This document shows positions 24,527 through 35,800 of a stretch of DNA of 64,000 bases, one piece after another. Both the position numbers and the translations under genes were made by a program. How positions within the stretch are numbered: position 1 is the stretch's first letter; each line of letters starts with the position of its first letter. The DNA is taken from NCBI GenBank assembly GCA_037013685.1, contig CM072891.1, positions 434,001-498,000 of the forward strand, read 5' to 3'. The notes below the pieces were generated by a model. It ran no database searches. It was not told the origin of the DNA and saw only the letters and a list, made by a program, of their open reading frames with translations. The stretch is from Acridotheres tristis (Eukaryota > Chordata > Aves > Passeriformes > Sturnidae).

Positions 24527-24671
24527 CTCCTCCAGGCACATGAAGCCTCTTGAGGAATGCACTTCTGTTGTGTCACTCCCACAGCAGTCGTGGATGCTGG
24601 TCAGTGCTGCTGCCGTGGTGCACGAGGCTTGTGCACTGCACCCAGGGCTTCTGAATCAGCACAGCTTGTCT
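24527..24671 (-). other. AP4S1: Probable AP4S1 5' noncoding exon
   Basis: On the minus strand, TTCTTTCTCAG precedes the block and GAG|GTGAGT follows it, giving a well-formed 145-nt exon richer in GC than its surroundings. It lies between the promoter exon and the first coding exon. It has an ATG at 24541 that, after splicing to 22859, gives a nine-codon upstream ORF ending TCTTCTTGA. There is no direct transcript evidence. Confidence 0.5.
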
Positions 24672-26089
24672 CTGAGAAAGAACGAACCAGGTCATTAAGA
24701 TAAAAAAATGCCCAGATAGAAATGAATTAATGGTTCTCTGCTTTGATCCAAGCTATTTTAATAATTTAGTCATAATGGTACCAAGGGCTTGAGGAGGACA
24801 GGAAGAACAGTACAACTACCCCAGGAGTACTGACAGAGCTGTTGCACTTTAACTGTTAAGCAATATGTAACAGAAAACATGCAACAAATTGATACGTATG
24901 ATCCTATTGCAGGATTGGCCCCTAATCCTAATTATTCCTTTATTAACCTAATCTTTGTACATGGTTAATCCCTTTCTGATGTTATGACTATTTTATCTGC
25001 ATGTATCCTTATGAATGGCCTGGATTGTTTTACAAATGAAAATATTTAGACCAGATCGGTTTTTTTTAAAATCTGCACAAATGCTCTTATCCAGAATAAA
25101 TTAAAAAAAGAAAAAACTAATAAAGTTGTAACAGAGGTAGAACCACAGTAGCACTCAAAAGTGTTATCTGTAATTTATAAGACAATTATTATTATTCATA
25201 GGATTGGAAAACATAATCAACAGGTTTTGAATCTGTAGGAAAGAGGTCCACTTTCTGTAGCCATTTCTGTATTTTCCCACCTGCCCCAAAGATAGCTTTC
25301 AAGATTTTAACCAGAAATTTTGTTCATATAAATGGCAGCACAAGCACAACAGTTTTGTGCAGAAATAGTGGAATAAATTAACAAATTCAAATTATAATTT
25401 TGTAAAAAATAACAAAAACTATGCAAGCATAGCTGATTTTGAGAATAATGCTAGTGTTAAAAATAACTTAAGGGGTTTCTTTACTTCCTTTAGAACTAAT
25501 TCTGAAAAAAATCACTTGTAGTAGTAAAAGCATTTGCTTGCACAATTTAGGCAAAAAAGGGAAATGACTGAGTGTTGTTTCTAACAAAAAAATTTATTTT
25601 GTCTCTTTTCATCTTGGCTTTCAGTTACAGAAAACACGTTGAAATGAGTTTTACATATACAGGATGTAAAGAAATCTGTGGAGTATAACAAAAAGCATAT
25701 TTCTGTGTGTTGATGGGTAAAGAAACGCCATTCCTTCAAGTTCTTTGTATTTGAGAAGCTACCTTTTATGATCAATAATCAGTACTCTACTTAAAAAGCC
25801 AGCTACCTTTCCTCTGATACAATTCTCACGTGCTTTTCTGAGCATTCTCACGCACATGTCTGCGTGTATCCATGCACACACGCACAGATGATGATGCTTT
25901 TATGCATGCAGAATCAAATGGTTCAAGGGAATTGGTGACAAGATCCAAGCCTTTCATATCTCTGCCATTATTTTGCTCATTTTAGTAATGAAAAGACATT
26001 ACTATCTGAAGGCTGTTTGTCAGAAATGAATAGGCTCTCTCATTCCAGGTCACTGGACAACTATCTGCATCACAAATGTGCTTAGGAAC

Positions 26090-26200
26090 CAAAGATTTGA
26101 AGAGACTATCGAGATCCTGAGGGACTGTCAAGTCCAACTCTCTCCATCCCAGTCAACCATGCATTAGAAATGTTGTCCAGAATAGCCTATGGTATAGACT
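26090..26200 (-). mobile_element. Weak CR1-like 3' scrap
   Basis: The segment around AGTCCAACTCTC resembles the reversed end of the CR1 3' region (TTGGACT..GATGATCT), but it is short and diverged. Confidence 0.3.
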
Positions 26201-27247
26201 TCCTGCATGTCCTGCCTACCCAATCTACAAAACACGTATGAAACTTTATCACCTAATGAAGGCTCCCTATAAACAAAAACCTCAGAAGGCATCGCTTGGA
26301 GAAGATGTAAAAAGTCTGGAAACTGCAAACTTTCCTTCAAAAAAAATTACTTTCTGGATTGACTTAGTAGCACTCTCCTTTATTTTCCTTACATATTCTA
26401 TATGGAAAATTTGGCATGCAATTAAGATGATATACAGTTTATCTACTGCGATTTAAATATGAGCTGTTACAGTGTGTTAGATTTCACCCTCATTAAAAGT
26501 ATCTCTTGCAGATAAGTATCTATGAGAAAATTCACATAGTGATTGGCCTGTGTGACTCACACTGCCAGGCTGACATGGTTTAGGAGCTGCTTCCAAGACA
26601 TGTCAGCTCTTCAGGCTGCATAACCACATGAGACACCTCAAAGTAACTTGTCCCTGTTTGAGTGACACTCCTTTTCAGGTAACAGCTGAGACCTCACAAA
26701 GAGGCAAAGCCTGTAATACCTGTTCTGCAGATCTGAAGATCTTAAGTCTCCCACGAGGCCAGCCCAGCTGATTCTACATGCAGTAATATAAAGCATATTT
26801 AAAATATAATTTTAATTATTCCTCTGGTATAGATACAAGCACTGAATTTAGTGTGGCACAGATTTCACCAATATTTATACATAATCTGATGCATAAATTA
26901 TAAAAAAAGAAACACAACCTAAGTTTGAATTGTACTTGCAGTACAGCTGATTAGACACGTGTCTCTCAAACTAAAACCACTCCTGTCAATGTCTATAGAT
27001 TTAGAAGTATTTTAGTTATTTCAGTCTAAGGTTTACAGCATTCTAGGGCTCTTAGCTAGAATGTGAGGGATAAAACTTCGCAAAGAAGTAATGGCATGAC
27101 TACATATTTACAGAACTGCTTCAGCAAGAATTAAAAATATATGTTAGATAAAACTATAGGCAAATAATGTACTGCACTGTCCAACTTTAAACAAGTTGAT
27201 TTTCTGGATGCAGATATTTAATGGCACTTAATGTGTGTATGAAATGT

Positions 27248-27655
27248 AGAATCATAGAACATTCTGAGTTAGAAGAGACCCACAAAGGCACTGATTCCAG
27301 CTCCTGGTCCTGCACAGAAAATCCCAAGTCACCCCCTGTGCCTGAGAATATTGTCCAAAAGGTTCTTGAACTCTGTCACTCACTGTGACCACTGCCCTGG
27401 GGAGCCTGTTCTGGTGCCCAACCACCCTCTGGATGAAGAACCTTTTCCTGATATCCCACCTAAGCCTCCCCAGGAACAACTTCAGGCCATTCCCTTGAGT
27501 CCTGTCACTGGGCACCACAGAGAAGAGATCAGTGTCTGCCCCTCCTCTTCCCCTCAAGAGGAAATTGTTGACTGCAATGAGGTCTCCCCTCAGTCTCCTC
27601 CAGGCTGAACGGACCAAGGGACCCCAGCTGCTCCCCTCCACGCCCTTCACGAAAT
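27248..27655 (-). mobile_element. CR1 LINE, 3' fragment
   Basis: It begins AGAATCATAGAACATTCTGAG (reversed CR1 3' end) and contains GTGACCACTGCCCTGGGGAG, ACCACCCTCTGGATGAAGAA and AGGTCTCCCCTCAGTCTCCT. It has the same orientation and segment as the copy in the HECTD1 intron at 2.3 kb. Confidence 0.92.
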
Positions 27656-29269
27656 ATCGAACAAAATGGGTTAAACTGGAATTAAAACATTAATGAAAAT
27701 TTTAAAATAGCTGAATGATAGAGGCATGAAGCACCAGCAGGTGTAGCATAGGAACAAGAATTTTTTATATATTTTGTTTATTGAACTTCCTATAGATTTA
27801 TTGCACAAAACCATGTAACAAATGAAGACTACACACATAATCAGAACCCTTGGTCTTCCTACTTTTGTTCTGTCAGTGGACAAGGACTTAATAAAATCAC
27901 ATACTATTTCAAATTTACCAGTAAAAGTAATTTTTGCATTCTAGTTTATTACTGTGCCCATAACAATTCATCAAAAAGATGAAACAAGTATGTCCCTGTG
28001 GCTTTAAAATAAAACACTGTTCAATTTCAGGACAGGGATTTTTTTAAAAAGCAACCTTAATTATCTAGGGAAGTCAAGGGAGGAAGGAAAGAATAAAAAC
28101 GTTTTCCTTTGCTGTTGTCAAAATGCTGGCTGAATATAGTAACAGAATTAAACTGCAATAATTCCCATATACTCAGGAATGAGTAACGTCCTGGACAATT
28201 GGAGGTAAACAAAAGGTTAAACCAGTAATGAGCTAAGTCTCAGTTTTTAATAATGATTAGGTAACTGTCATGTTAGGAGCTGGTGGAAAGGAGCTGGATT
28301 TAGATTGCCTAATCGGTATGGAATCAGGAAGAATGGACAATGACATTTTAGTAGGAAATGATTTAATGGAAAGGAAGGACTGGATGAACTAACTGAAGCA
28401 TCAATACACACCTAAGAGAGATTGGTGAAGAAAGGAAATACCAGTACTGAGACAAACAGTATTTTTTTCCAGTAATTAACAGAATTCCAGGTCTGTCAAG
28501 AACGGACCTTATTTAGGAAACTACCCAAGCAGTGAATGAATACAACATGTAAAAATTTTGAAGAGAGATAAAGCCAAAGACTTACCTTACTTAAAATGGA
28601 TGACCTATGGATCATTTGAAATAGTGACAATAATTTTTAAGTATTACGTTTCAGAGTAGTATTTTGCAACAGAGGCAATTTCACCATACTCAAACTACAG
28701 CCTCAAACACCGCATTGCTATCACTGTAAACCTGAGCCAGATAAAATAGACCAGTAATTTCTTGCAAAACCGTCCTCACGTGGAAGTTTTGAATAGCGAA
28801 CATGGTGCACTCTTCCTCTAGGGGGGGAATACATTACATACATCACAATCGACGTACCATGAACAGAGATTAGCCAGCTTCTAGAAACATAACATAAATT
28901 GAATATATCTATTCTAAACCACCTCCTTGTAGGGCAAACTCAGCGCACATTAAACCGCGCAGAGTCTCAAAACCCGAATTGTCAGACCCGCGCTGCGCTG
29001 GCTGCGCGCCGCTTTAGGACGCAGGCCTCGGCCTGGCCGCATTCCCGCCGACTTTCCCAGGGCGCTCGGCACTCTCGAGTCGCGGGGCGAACCGAGCCTC
29101 GCCGCCACTTCCGACGGTCGCTCGGGGCAGACGGGAACCGCCCGGCCCCAAGCCGCCAGCCCCGACAGCGACCGACCCGGGGCCGGCCCCGGCGGGGCGA
29201 GGCCCCCCCGCCGCAGGAAGCCGCGGCCAGCCCCGGGCCCGGCCCGCTCCCCCCGGGCGCGGCGCTCAC

Positions 29270-29400
29270 CTCGCTCCCGCGCAGGCGCGTGGGGCCGCAG
29301 GAGGCGGCGGCGGCGGCCAGGCCGCGGTTTCCCGGCAGGCGCCGCTCGCTCCCCGCCCGGCCGGGTGGGAGGGTGGGAGGGCCGCGGGGCTGTAATGGCG
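29270..29400 (-). other. AP4S1: Probable AP4S1 first exon (noncoding); 5' end approximate
   Basis: A near-consensus minus-strand donor, GCGAG|GTGAGC, sits at 29270/29269 inside the CpG island. It is the only strong outward donor I found there and fits a noncoding first exon of AP4S1. The transcription start is not visible, so the upstream limit is a guess. Confidence 0.45.
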
Positions 29401-29427
29401 GCTGGCGGCGGCTCCGCGCTGCGCTGA
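29395..29427 (+). other. Upstream ORF in the STRN3 leader (if transcribed)
   Basis: An ATG with G at -3 and G at +4 opens an 11-codon frame (MAAGGGSALR, stop TGA) 136 bases before the STRN3 ATG. The same bases resemble a YY1 site (ATGGCGGC), so the site may work as DNA rather than as a start codon. Confidence 0.4.
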
Positions 29428-29563
29428 CACCCGGACCCGCTCAGCGCAGCCCCCCCGCCCGGCCTGCCCCCTCCTCCCCGCCCCAGCCAGCGCCGCTCGC
29501 CCCCTCCCCGGCCCCTGCTCCCGGCCCCCGCCGCGGGACGAGGAGGAGGGCTCCCCGCAGACA

Positions 29564-29884
29564 ATGGACGAGCACCCTGGAGCCGGAGGAGGCGGTGGGA
29601 TGGCGGCCGCCCCGAGACCGCAACAGCCGCCGCCGCAGGCGGGTGGGAACATGAACCTGCAGTCGGGTGGGGGCTGCGTGGGGGCTGGAGCCGGCGGAGG
29701 AGGAGGGCAACAGCCACAGCCCCAGGGCCCCGCGGCCCCGGCCGGTCAGGAGGCGGCGGGCCCCGCCGAGCTGTCCCGGCCCCAGCACTACACCATCCCG
29801 GGGATCCTGCACTACATCCAGCACGAGTGGGCTCGCTTCGAGATGGAGAGGGCGCACTGGGAGGTGGAGCGGGCCGAGCTCCAG
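29564..29884 (+). CDS. STRN3: STRN3 exon 1 (start codon)
   Basis: It has 107 codons: MDEHPGAGGGGGMAAAPRPQ, low-complexity Gly/Gln/Pro, then SRPQHYTIPGILHYIQHEWA and HWEVERAELQ. The donor is CAG|gtacgg. In-frame Met codons at residues 13 and 30 could give shorter starts, but residue 1 matches the MDE start of mammalian STRN3. Confidence 0.95.
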
Positions 29885-32800
29885 GTACGGGGGGCGAGGG
29901 CGATCCGGGGCTGGCCCGGCTGGCTCCGGGGGCCGGGCCGCGCGCGGAGTGCGGGGGCAGCGCTGTCCGGGCGAGCAGGGTTCGCGGGGCCCCCGAGGCC
30001 GAACCGGTCGCCGAGGCCTGGGGACGGTACCTGGGCGAGGTCCGGCGGGCGGAGCGGCGGTACCGGCGGAGGCCCGAGCCGGGCTCCCTCCCCGGGGCAG
30101 CCATTTTGGTTTGTAGCATGGCGCCCGCCCGGCTCCGGAGCGGCCCCGGCCCCGCAGGCCGCTCGCCCGGAGCCGCGGTGCGGGGCCCGGAGCGCGGCCG
30201 GGGAAGGGCGGGCGGGCGCTGCCGCGGCGCGGGGCTGTGACCCTCCTGTGACCGTCCTCTCCCTCCTCGCCGCCGGCGGGGCGAGCTGCGCTGCGCCTTG
30301 ACAGCTGCGATCGGGTCCCGCAGCACAATGACTCCGGGGCTCCTCGGTCCCGTGCGGGTTACCGATAGCGAGAGCCTCCGGGCCTGGATGGGAGGACTGA
30401 CGCCTCCCTGCAGCTCAGCGAGCTCTAGCTTTGGAGGGAAAAGAGGGAGTTAGGAGGCGGCTGGAGTACCTGCCTCCCGAGTAAGGCCAGGACGAGGAAA
30501 AGGAGTTCAGGTAAATCCTAAGTAAAAGACTTAGCTAGGCATGCAATTTGAGACAGGTCAAATCTGTTCTCTCTTTCGGAGTCGCTTCTTAGGAGATTTA
30601 ATATCAGAGAAGAATGAGCAATCGATAAGTCTGCGGCGTGGTCATTTCAGTATGCAAAGAAATAGCAGCTTCGTCTCAGGAACGGAAATTGAACAACTTT
30701 TCAGGATAGAGAGCAAATGTTGGAGTTGGGATATGCATTTCTTGCCACTAATGCTTGCTTTTAGTTATAAGATAATTTTACTAATATTTTTGCAAGTAAA
30801 AAGATTGTGCATTGATTATTATCAGTTTACTTACAGATTATGAAATCCACTGAATGTGAGGTATCCACACAGGAGCCATTATCTTTTTATAGGACAGAAG
30901 TGTACATAATAAAAATGTGAAAAAATGTTAGCAGACTTTATAATTTCCAAATCATTTTTTGTGATTTTTGTACTGAGTGAATGTTTGTGGTCCAGAAGTA
31001 CCATTACGTCAAATTTCACTGCAACAGCAGCCGATGCTTGCAAGGCATTTACTTTTAGATTTCAGGACCAAGAAGTATACCTGAGCCTGGGCAATTCTTT
31101 AGGAACTTTTTGGTTCTATAATAAGCATGTAATTTGTACTATTTTCATTACAACTATAATTAAGAAAGAATTTAAAAAGCCCAAAACCACCAAGGGAAAC
31201 AATTGAAGAGGTTTTACTATTTCTTTCACTTATTGCTAGTCTTACCATTTTAAACCTCGTGAAATGGCTGGATTTAAAATCTGTGGTGGACATGGGTGGG
31301 TGTTTTTAGCGGAGAGAATTGGCTGTTTCTCCTGTTTTCTCTAGCGTCTCAGTGATATAGCATTATGTTTATAAATAAGTTGCTTAGTGCTATTCCTTAC
31401 CAGACAAAACCACCTTGAAGTATTTGTTTTAGGTATGGGCTTGTTACTTGAAAACGAGGTGCTGCTGTACCGTAACATGAGGGGTAGTCCAGAGACTTGG
31501 AAAGTTGTGTGTGACTGGTAAAGTGCTGCTCTGAACTCACATGGCCTCTAGACTCCCTGATGCACTCCAGCCAAGTGCTGCTTTTCGTTTGTGGTTGCTG
31601 TTTGTTGTCCGGGGCCATACCGTTTCTTCTGTGTGTCTCTGGAGGTATGGTAGCAGTTCTGACCCTGATTATGTGTGTGTTGATTCACATACGTGTGCAA
31701 ATGTCATGGGACTGAGACAGCAGAGTTGCTGCACAGTGCCTATGCAGGAGGGGGGTTTTGGTTGGTTTTTTTATAACTTTGGAAGCCCGGGGGAGAAGAG
31801 GGGGAGGACATTACCTTTGTATAGGTCTTAGCCTATACAATGGTGAAGACTGATACAGGAATGTATTGTGAATGTTTTTTGAAGATAGATGTTTACTAGG
31901 TCTGTGGGGTTTTTTGTTGATTCTGCAACTTAAGTTGTGAAGTCACAGCATATTTTGTGGCCAGTAAAACTGTAATAGTTTGGACCCTAACAGTTTTGTC
32001 CGTTGAAGCTGTTGAGAATATTAATCTGGATGTTAGGTTCAAGTGTGAGTTTTTTGATGATTGAGGCCTCCTGGGTTGAAAGGAAAACAGTAATTCCATA
32101 GCATGACAGTAGATAATTTATATGGAAGTGGATGTTGGATGATTTAGCTGCAGCTCTCCTGGTGCAGGTAATTTCATTCTTAATTCTTCATTCTTTCAAA
32201 ATGACAGTAAACTCTATAGACACTGCTTCTCAGTGCTGGCTATTGCAGGTTCTTCATAACTTTGCTAATGATACCTTATAAAAAGTATGTGGAAAACCGA
32301 ATGACTTAACAATATGGGTGGTTTTACTTATGAATTCTGAATTGAAAAAATTATTATTCAGAAGAAGATGCTTTCTTATCTGTGATATAAATTAATGGGC
32401 CTCCTGTGTGGTTTATCCACCCACTCCCTTTCTTTACCTGTGTAGATGTAGATTTAGAACTACATTTACATCAGACTTTGAATCTAAAATGTTAGTAGTT
32501 TTACACTGTCTTTCCAACTCCTCAGATGCATGCTGTTCTGCTTGTGTGCAGAAGTGAAGCAGCATAATCATTAGACAAATCTGTTTGTGCAAACCAGTAT
32601 CAAGTACAGAAATGTCAAATATCAGGAGTACAGTGCTTGAAACATAGTATACTTCTTTCACCTGTAATACAGGCTGCTGCGGTGACTTCTTAGGAGTTCT
32701 CTGGCTGCTGCGTTGAAAATAAACTGGCCTTGCAGAGTGTCTTGCTCACTGCAAGTAGTGGACACGACCTGTTCACTGTTTAGTGAACTGAAGGATTTTC

Positions 32801-35800
32801 ACTGTAGCAATGTAACTTTGATCTGCCAATCTAATGACCTTGATGTTGGTCAATAATGACCAGCTGTTATGCTGAGATAAATGGTCTTTTCTAACTTCAG
32901 ATGAATTACAGCAAGTTCATATTGAATGTTATGTACTTGTTAGAAATAACTGTTTGTTCAAGGTGCTAAATGACTCTACAGTATCCTAAAGGAAAAAGAC
33001 ATTTGGATGGGAAAACACTGTAGGGATGCACAGAAACTCTTAACGAAGACAAAGTTGTGTCGAAAAAGGAGTATCATAGGAAAGCTTGTAACTTTGGGGG
33101 GAAAATCAGGAGATCCACTTTCTTATAGGGCTTGCAGGCCGATAATTCTTGTCTAGAATAGAAGTCCCACTTGTGCAGTTTATGCAGGTTTTCTGAACTA
33201 GATGAAATCAGATTGAATATTCTCTGATACTTCAGAATCACACAAGAATATGTTCGGAGAGAATTGCCAGTAGCTGTTACTTCCAAACGCTTTAATGAAT
33301 AGGAGGTGTAATTAAGAAACATAAACACTCAACAAAATATATAGAGTTTTGGTTTAAGCATACAGCCTCTCAAGTAACTTAGGTGTGCATAAAGATTATT
33401 ATGACTGTTAATACATTTTCTGTCCTATAAAATGACATCTTTGGTGGTGCACAACTAAAGTTCCTTGTTTATCTTATTTTGCAAATGCTTTTTTTACTCA
33501 AATACTCAGAGATATTATGGAAGTGTATTTTTAAATATTCTTTATTTAGGCGTTTAAAAATCCCAAACCCCTAAAACCCATAGATTTCAGATTTTACTTC
33601 ATGCCTCCCCATTTTCCTTTCTTCTGGGGACGATGGAGCAGACCCATTGAAAGAATGTTATACATTCTTTAAAAAAGAACTATATCTTCAGATAACATAC
33701 GTAAAAATGTTGATATCGTGAACAAAATGTGACCATGTTCAGAGTGTGTATATACAGTCATGCTGTACTTCACTTCCAAAGTGTAGCTAAAGTATGTTCC
33801 TTGTTTTAGTTTGTTGCAGGTTGAAAGGGGGATGGGGATAATGTTGGAAATGTTTCTCTCTTAAACTTGGAGGAGCAATTAATTCTTTTCATAAGAATTT
33901 TTGCCTTGCTTTTGGCTTGCAGATAATTTGTTTTGATGATAGATTGCAAGTGCAAGTGGTTATGGGGGTTGTAGAATGGTTGTTAGTTTGTTGGCCACAA
34001 TCTGTGTCTCAGCAACTAGGGAGCATACAGTAAAAATAAGTATTTTTAAAAACCCTGTTTTTTCGGGAATTAGTGACATTTTGTGCAGGGGACTATTGTA
34101 AATGCTAACATTTTCTTGGGTCAGAAAGTGTTTGGATAAGTTAATGGAAGAAGATTTCCTGTGGGTGTTTAAATTCAAAGATAATGTCTTTTTGATTTAC
34201 AAGCTTTCTGAGATTTGAAATGTTTTGTGAGGTTTATTCTTTTGTTTTTATGCTAGTCCTGTGGAACTGCCTGTTAGCCCGTGGTTAAAAGTGGCTTACT
34301 GAGCTTAGTGGTCCGTTGGTCCAACCAGGCAAGCTGTTCTTATATTCTCTTGACTAGTGAGGTAGCTTTGAAATGGAGTCACATAACAGTTTGAGCTTGA
34401 AGGAACCTGAAAGATCATGTAGTTCTTCTAACCTCTCTTCCATGGGCCGGAAAATGCTTCTCTTTGATTGTCTGACAATATATTCAGTGCTGTTTTGGTG
34501 CAGTTTCAATACTGTTTTTCTTAAAAAGCAAACCCTGATTGATATCAGGGGCATTAATTGTGATATAATATGCAAAGTTAAGGCAGGAAATTCAGATGCT
34601 GCTGTTGTGAAATGGACAGTGTATTTTAATCACATAATTGTTTATCAATTGAATTCTAGATAACTGAAGTTGGAAATACGATTAATTGATAAACGGCAGT
34701 TTCATTGGATCTTACAGGTGAATCTCTGTATTTGTTATGAAATTAGCTTGACTAAATCTAAGTCAATCCTTTAAAAACCCCAAGGGATACTTGATCAACA
34801 CTGACTGAAAATAAGATGAAGTAGGTTGTTAAAAGTTGGTCAGCATTCTTATTTGTGATAGTTGTAAATGGCACGAGATGTGTGGGTAATGCATGCATTT
34901 GAACTGTCTAACTTCTGTTTGTGCAAACTGTTCTGGCACTTGCTGTAGTGGAGGTGCAGAAGTATCATGGTCCAAGTAACTAATGTTTATTCACATGATA
35001 AAATATTTGAATATTCAATACCTTTTTTATAATGACAACTTTTTCTGTATAAAATTGCATACTTATAAGAAGTTAAAAGCCAGAAGCTTCTGTTCATTAA
35101 TCATTTTTCTGAGGTAACGGTGAAAACACCTACATATTTTATAGAGTTAAGTCCCTTTTAAGGTTAAGCACTGAATTGAGAGTTTGTGTATTTTGTGTAG
35201 AGAGCAATTAGACATAACAAGGGTTTCCCTACTGTGGCTTCCATAGCTATTTAGTCAACTGCATTAACAGACACATCACTTTTGGTAAAACTTCAGGTGC
35301 CTGTTCCCTGAAGGTTGGAAGTCTGTTCTTCTGTGTGGGTAAATCTTGCCTTTCTTCGCAGGCTTCTTGGCAAGACTTCTAAATTAAAGTGTGCAGAGAT
35401 GCTTCCTTTTTGTGTATGGATAACCTCATTGTTCTTATTTTATTTTTGATTTAGATCTTTAACATTTCTGTAAAATTTTCTTGCAGTATTCACTTCATGG
35501 AGGCAAAACAATAAAAGAGTGCAGGACATGGAGTTACATTAAGCTCCCTGTAAAAACAGGAACAGGAAATACCTGGATAGCTGTGAAGTTTATGTATGGG
35601 ATACTGGTCAGTGTAGAAATTGTGTAACTTTTTCTGGAATATTGTTACTAAATAATTCCCTTCTAGCAACACTTGGTATAAAAGTGTTTTTTACTGTGTA
35701 ATAATTGCCTTTTCATAAAGGATTATTTGCAATAATAATACTCTTACTTAGAATCAGTGCACAGAACTGTCATTTTATAACAGTTACTCTGGTGAGGTTT

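Larger units (their letters stand above)
24672..29269 (-). other. AP4S1: AP4S1 first intron (inferred)
   Basis: AT-rich, with a CR1 3' fragment at 27248-27655 and a weak CR1-like scrap near 26090-26200 (GAGATCCTGAGGGACTGTC; AAGTCCAACTCTC). No gene is seen. Confidence 0.55.
28960..30380. promoter_or_regulatory. CpG-island divergent promoter of AP4S1 and STRN3
   Basis: About 1.4 kb of very high GC and CpG content sits between AT-rich flanks. It contains the STRN3 start codon at 29564 and an outward minus-strand donor at 29269. There is no obvious TATA box; GC boxes (GGGCGG, CCGCCC) are common, and YY1-like ATGGCGGC occurs at 29395. This is the usual look of a housekeeping bidirectional promoter. 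Exact start sites are not visible. Confidence 0.85.

Noticed and set aside
28950..30328. Very long minus-strand open frames (458 and 295 codons) across the CpG island
   Set aside because: They are antisense to STRN3 exon 1 and arise because very GC-rich sequence has few stop codons. The composition is all Arg/Pro/Gly/Ala and there is no family match.
30541..30843. 100-codon plus-strand open frame just after the CpG island
   Set aside because: There are no splice links to STRN3, no recognisable domain, and its composition is that of translated AT-rich intron.
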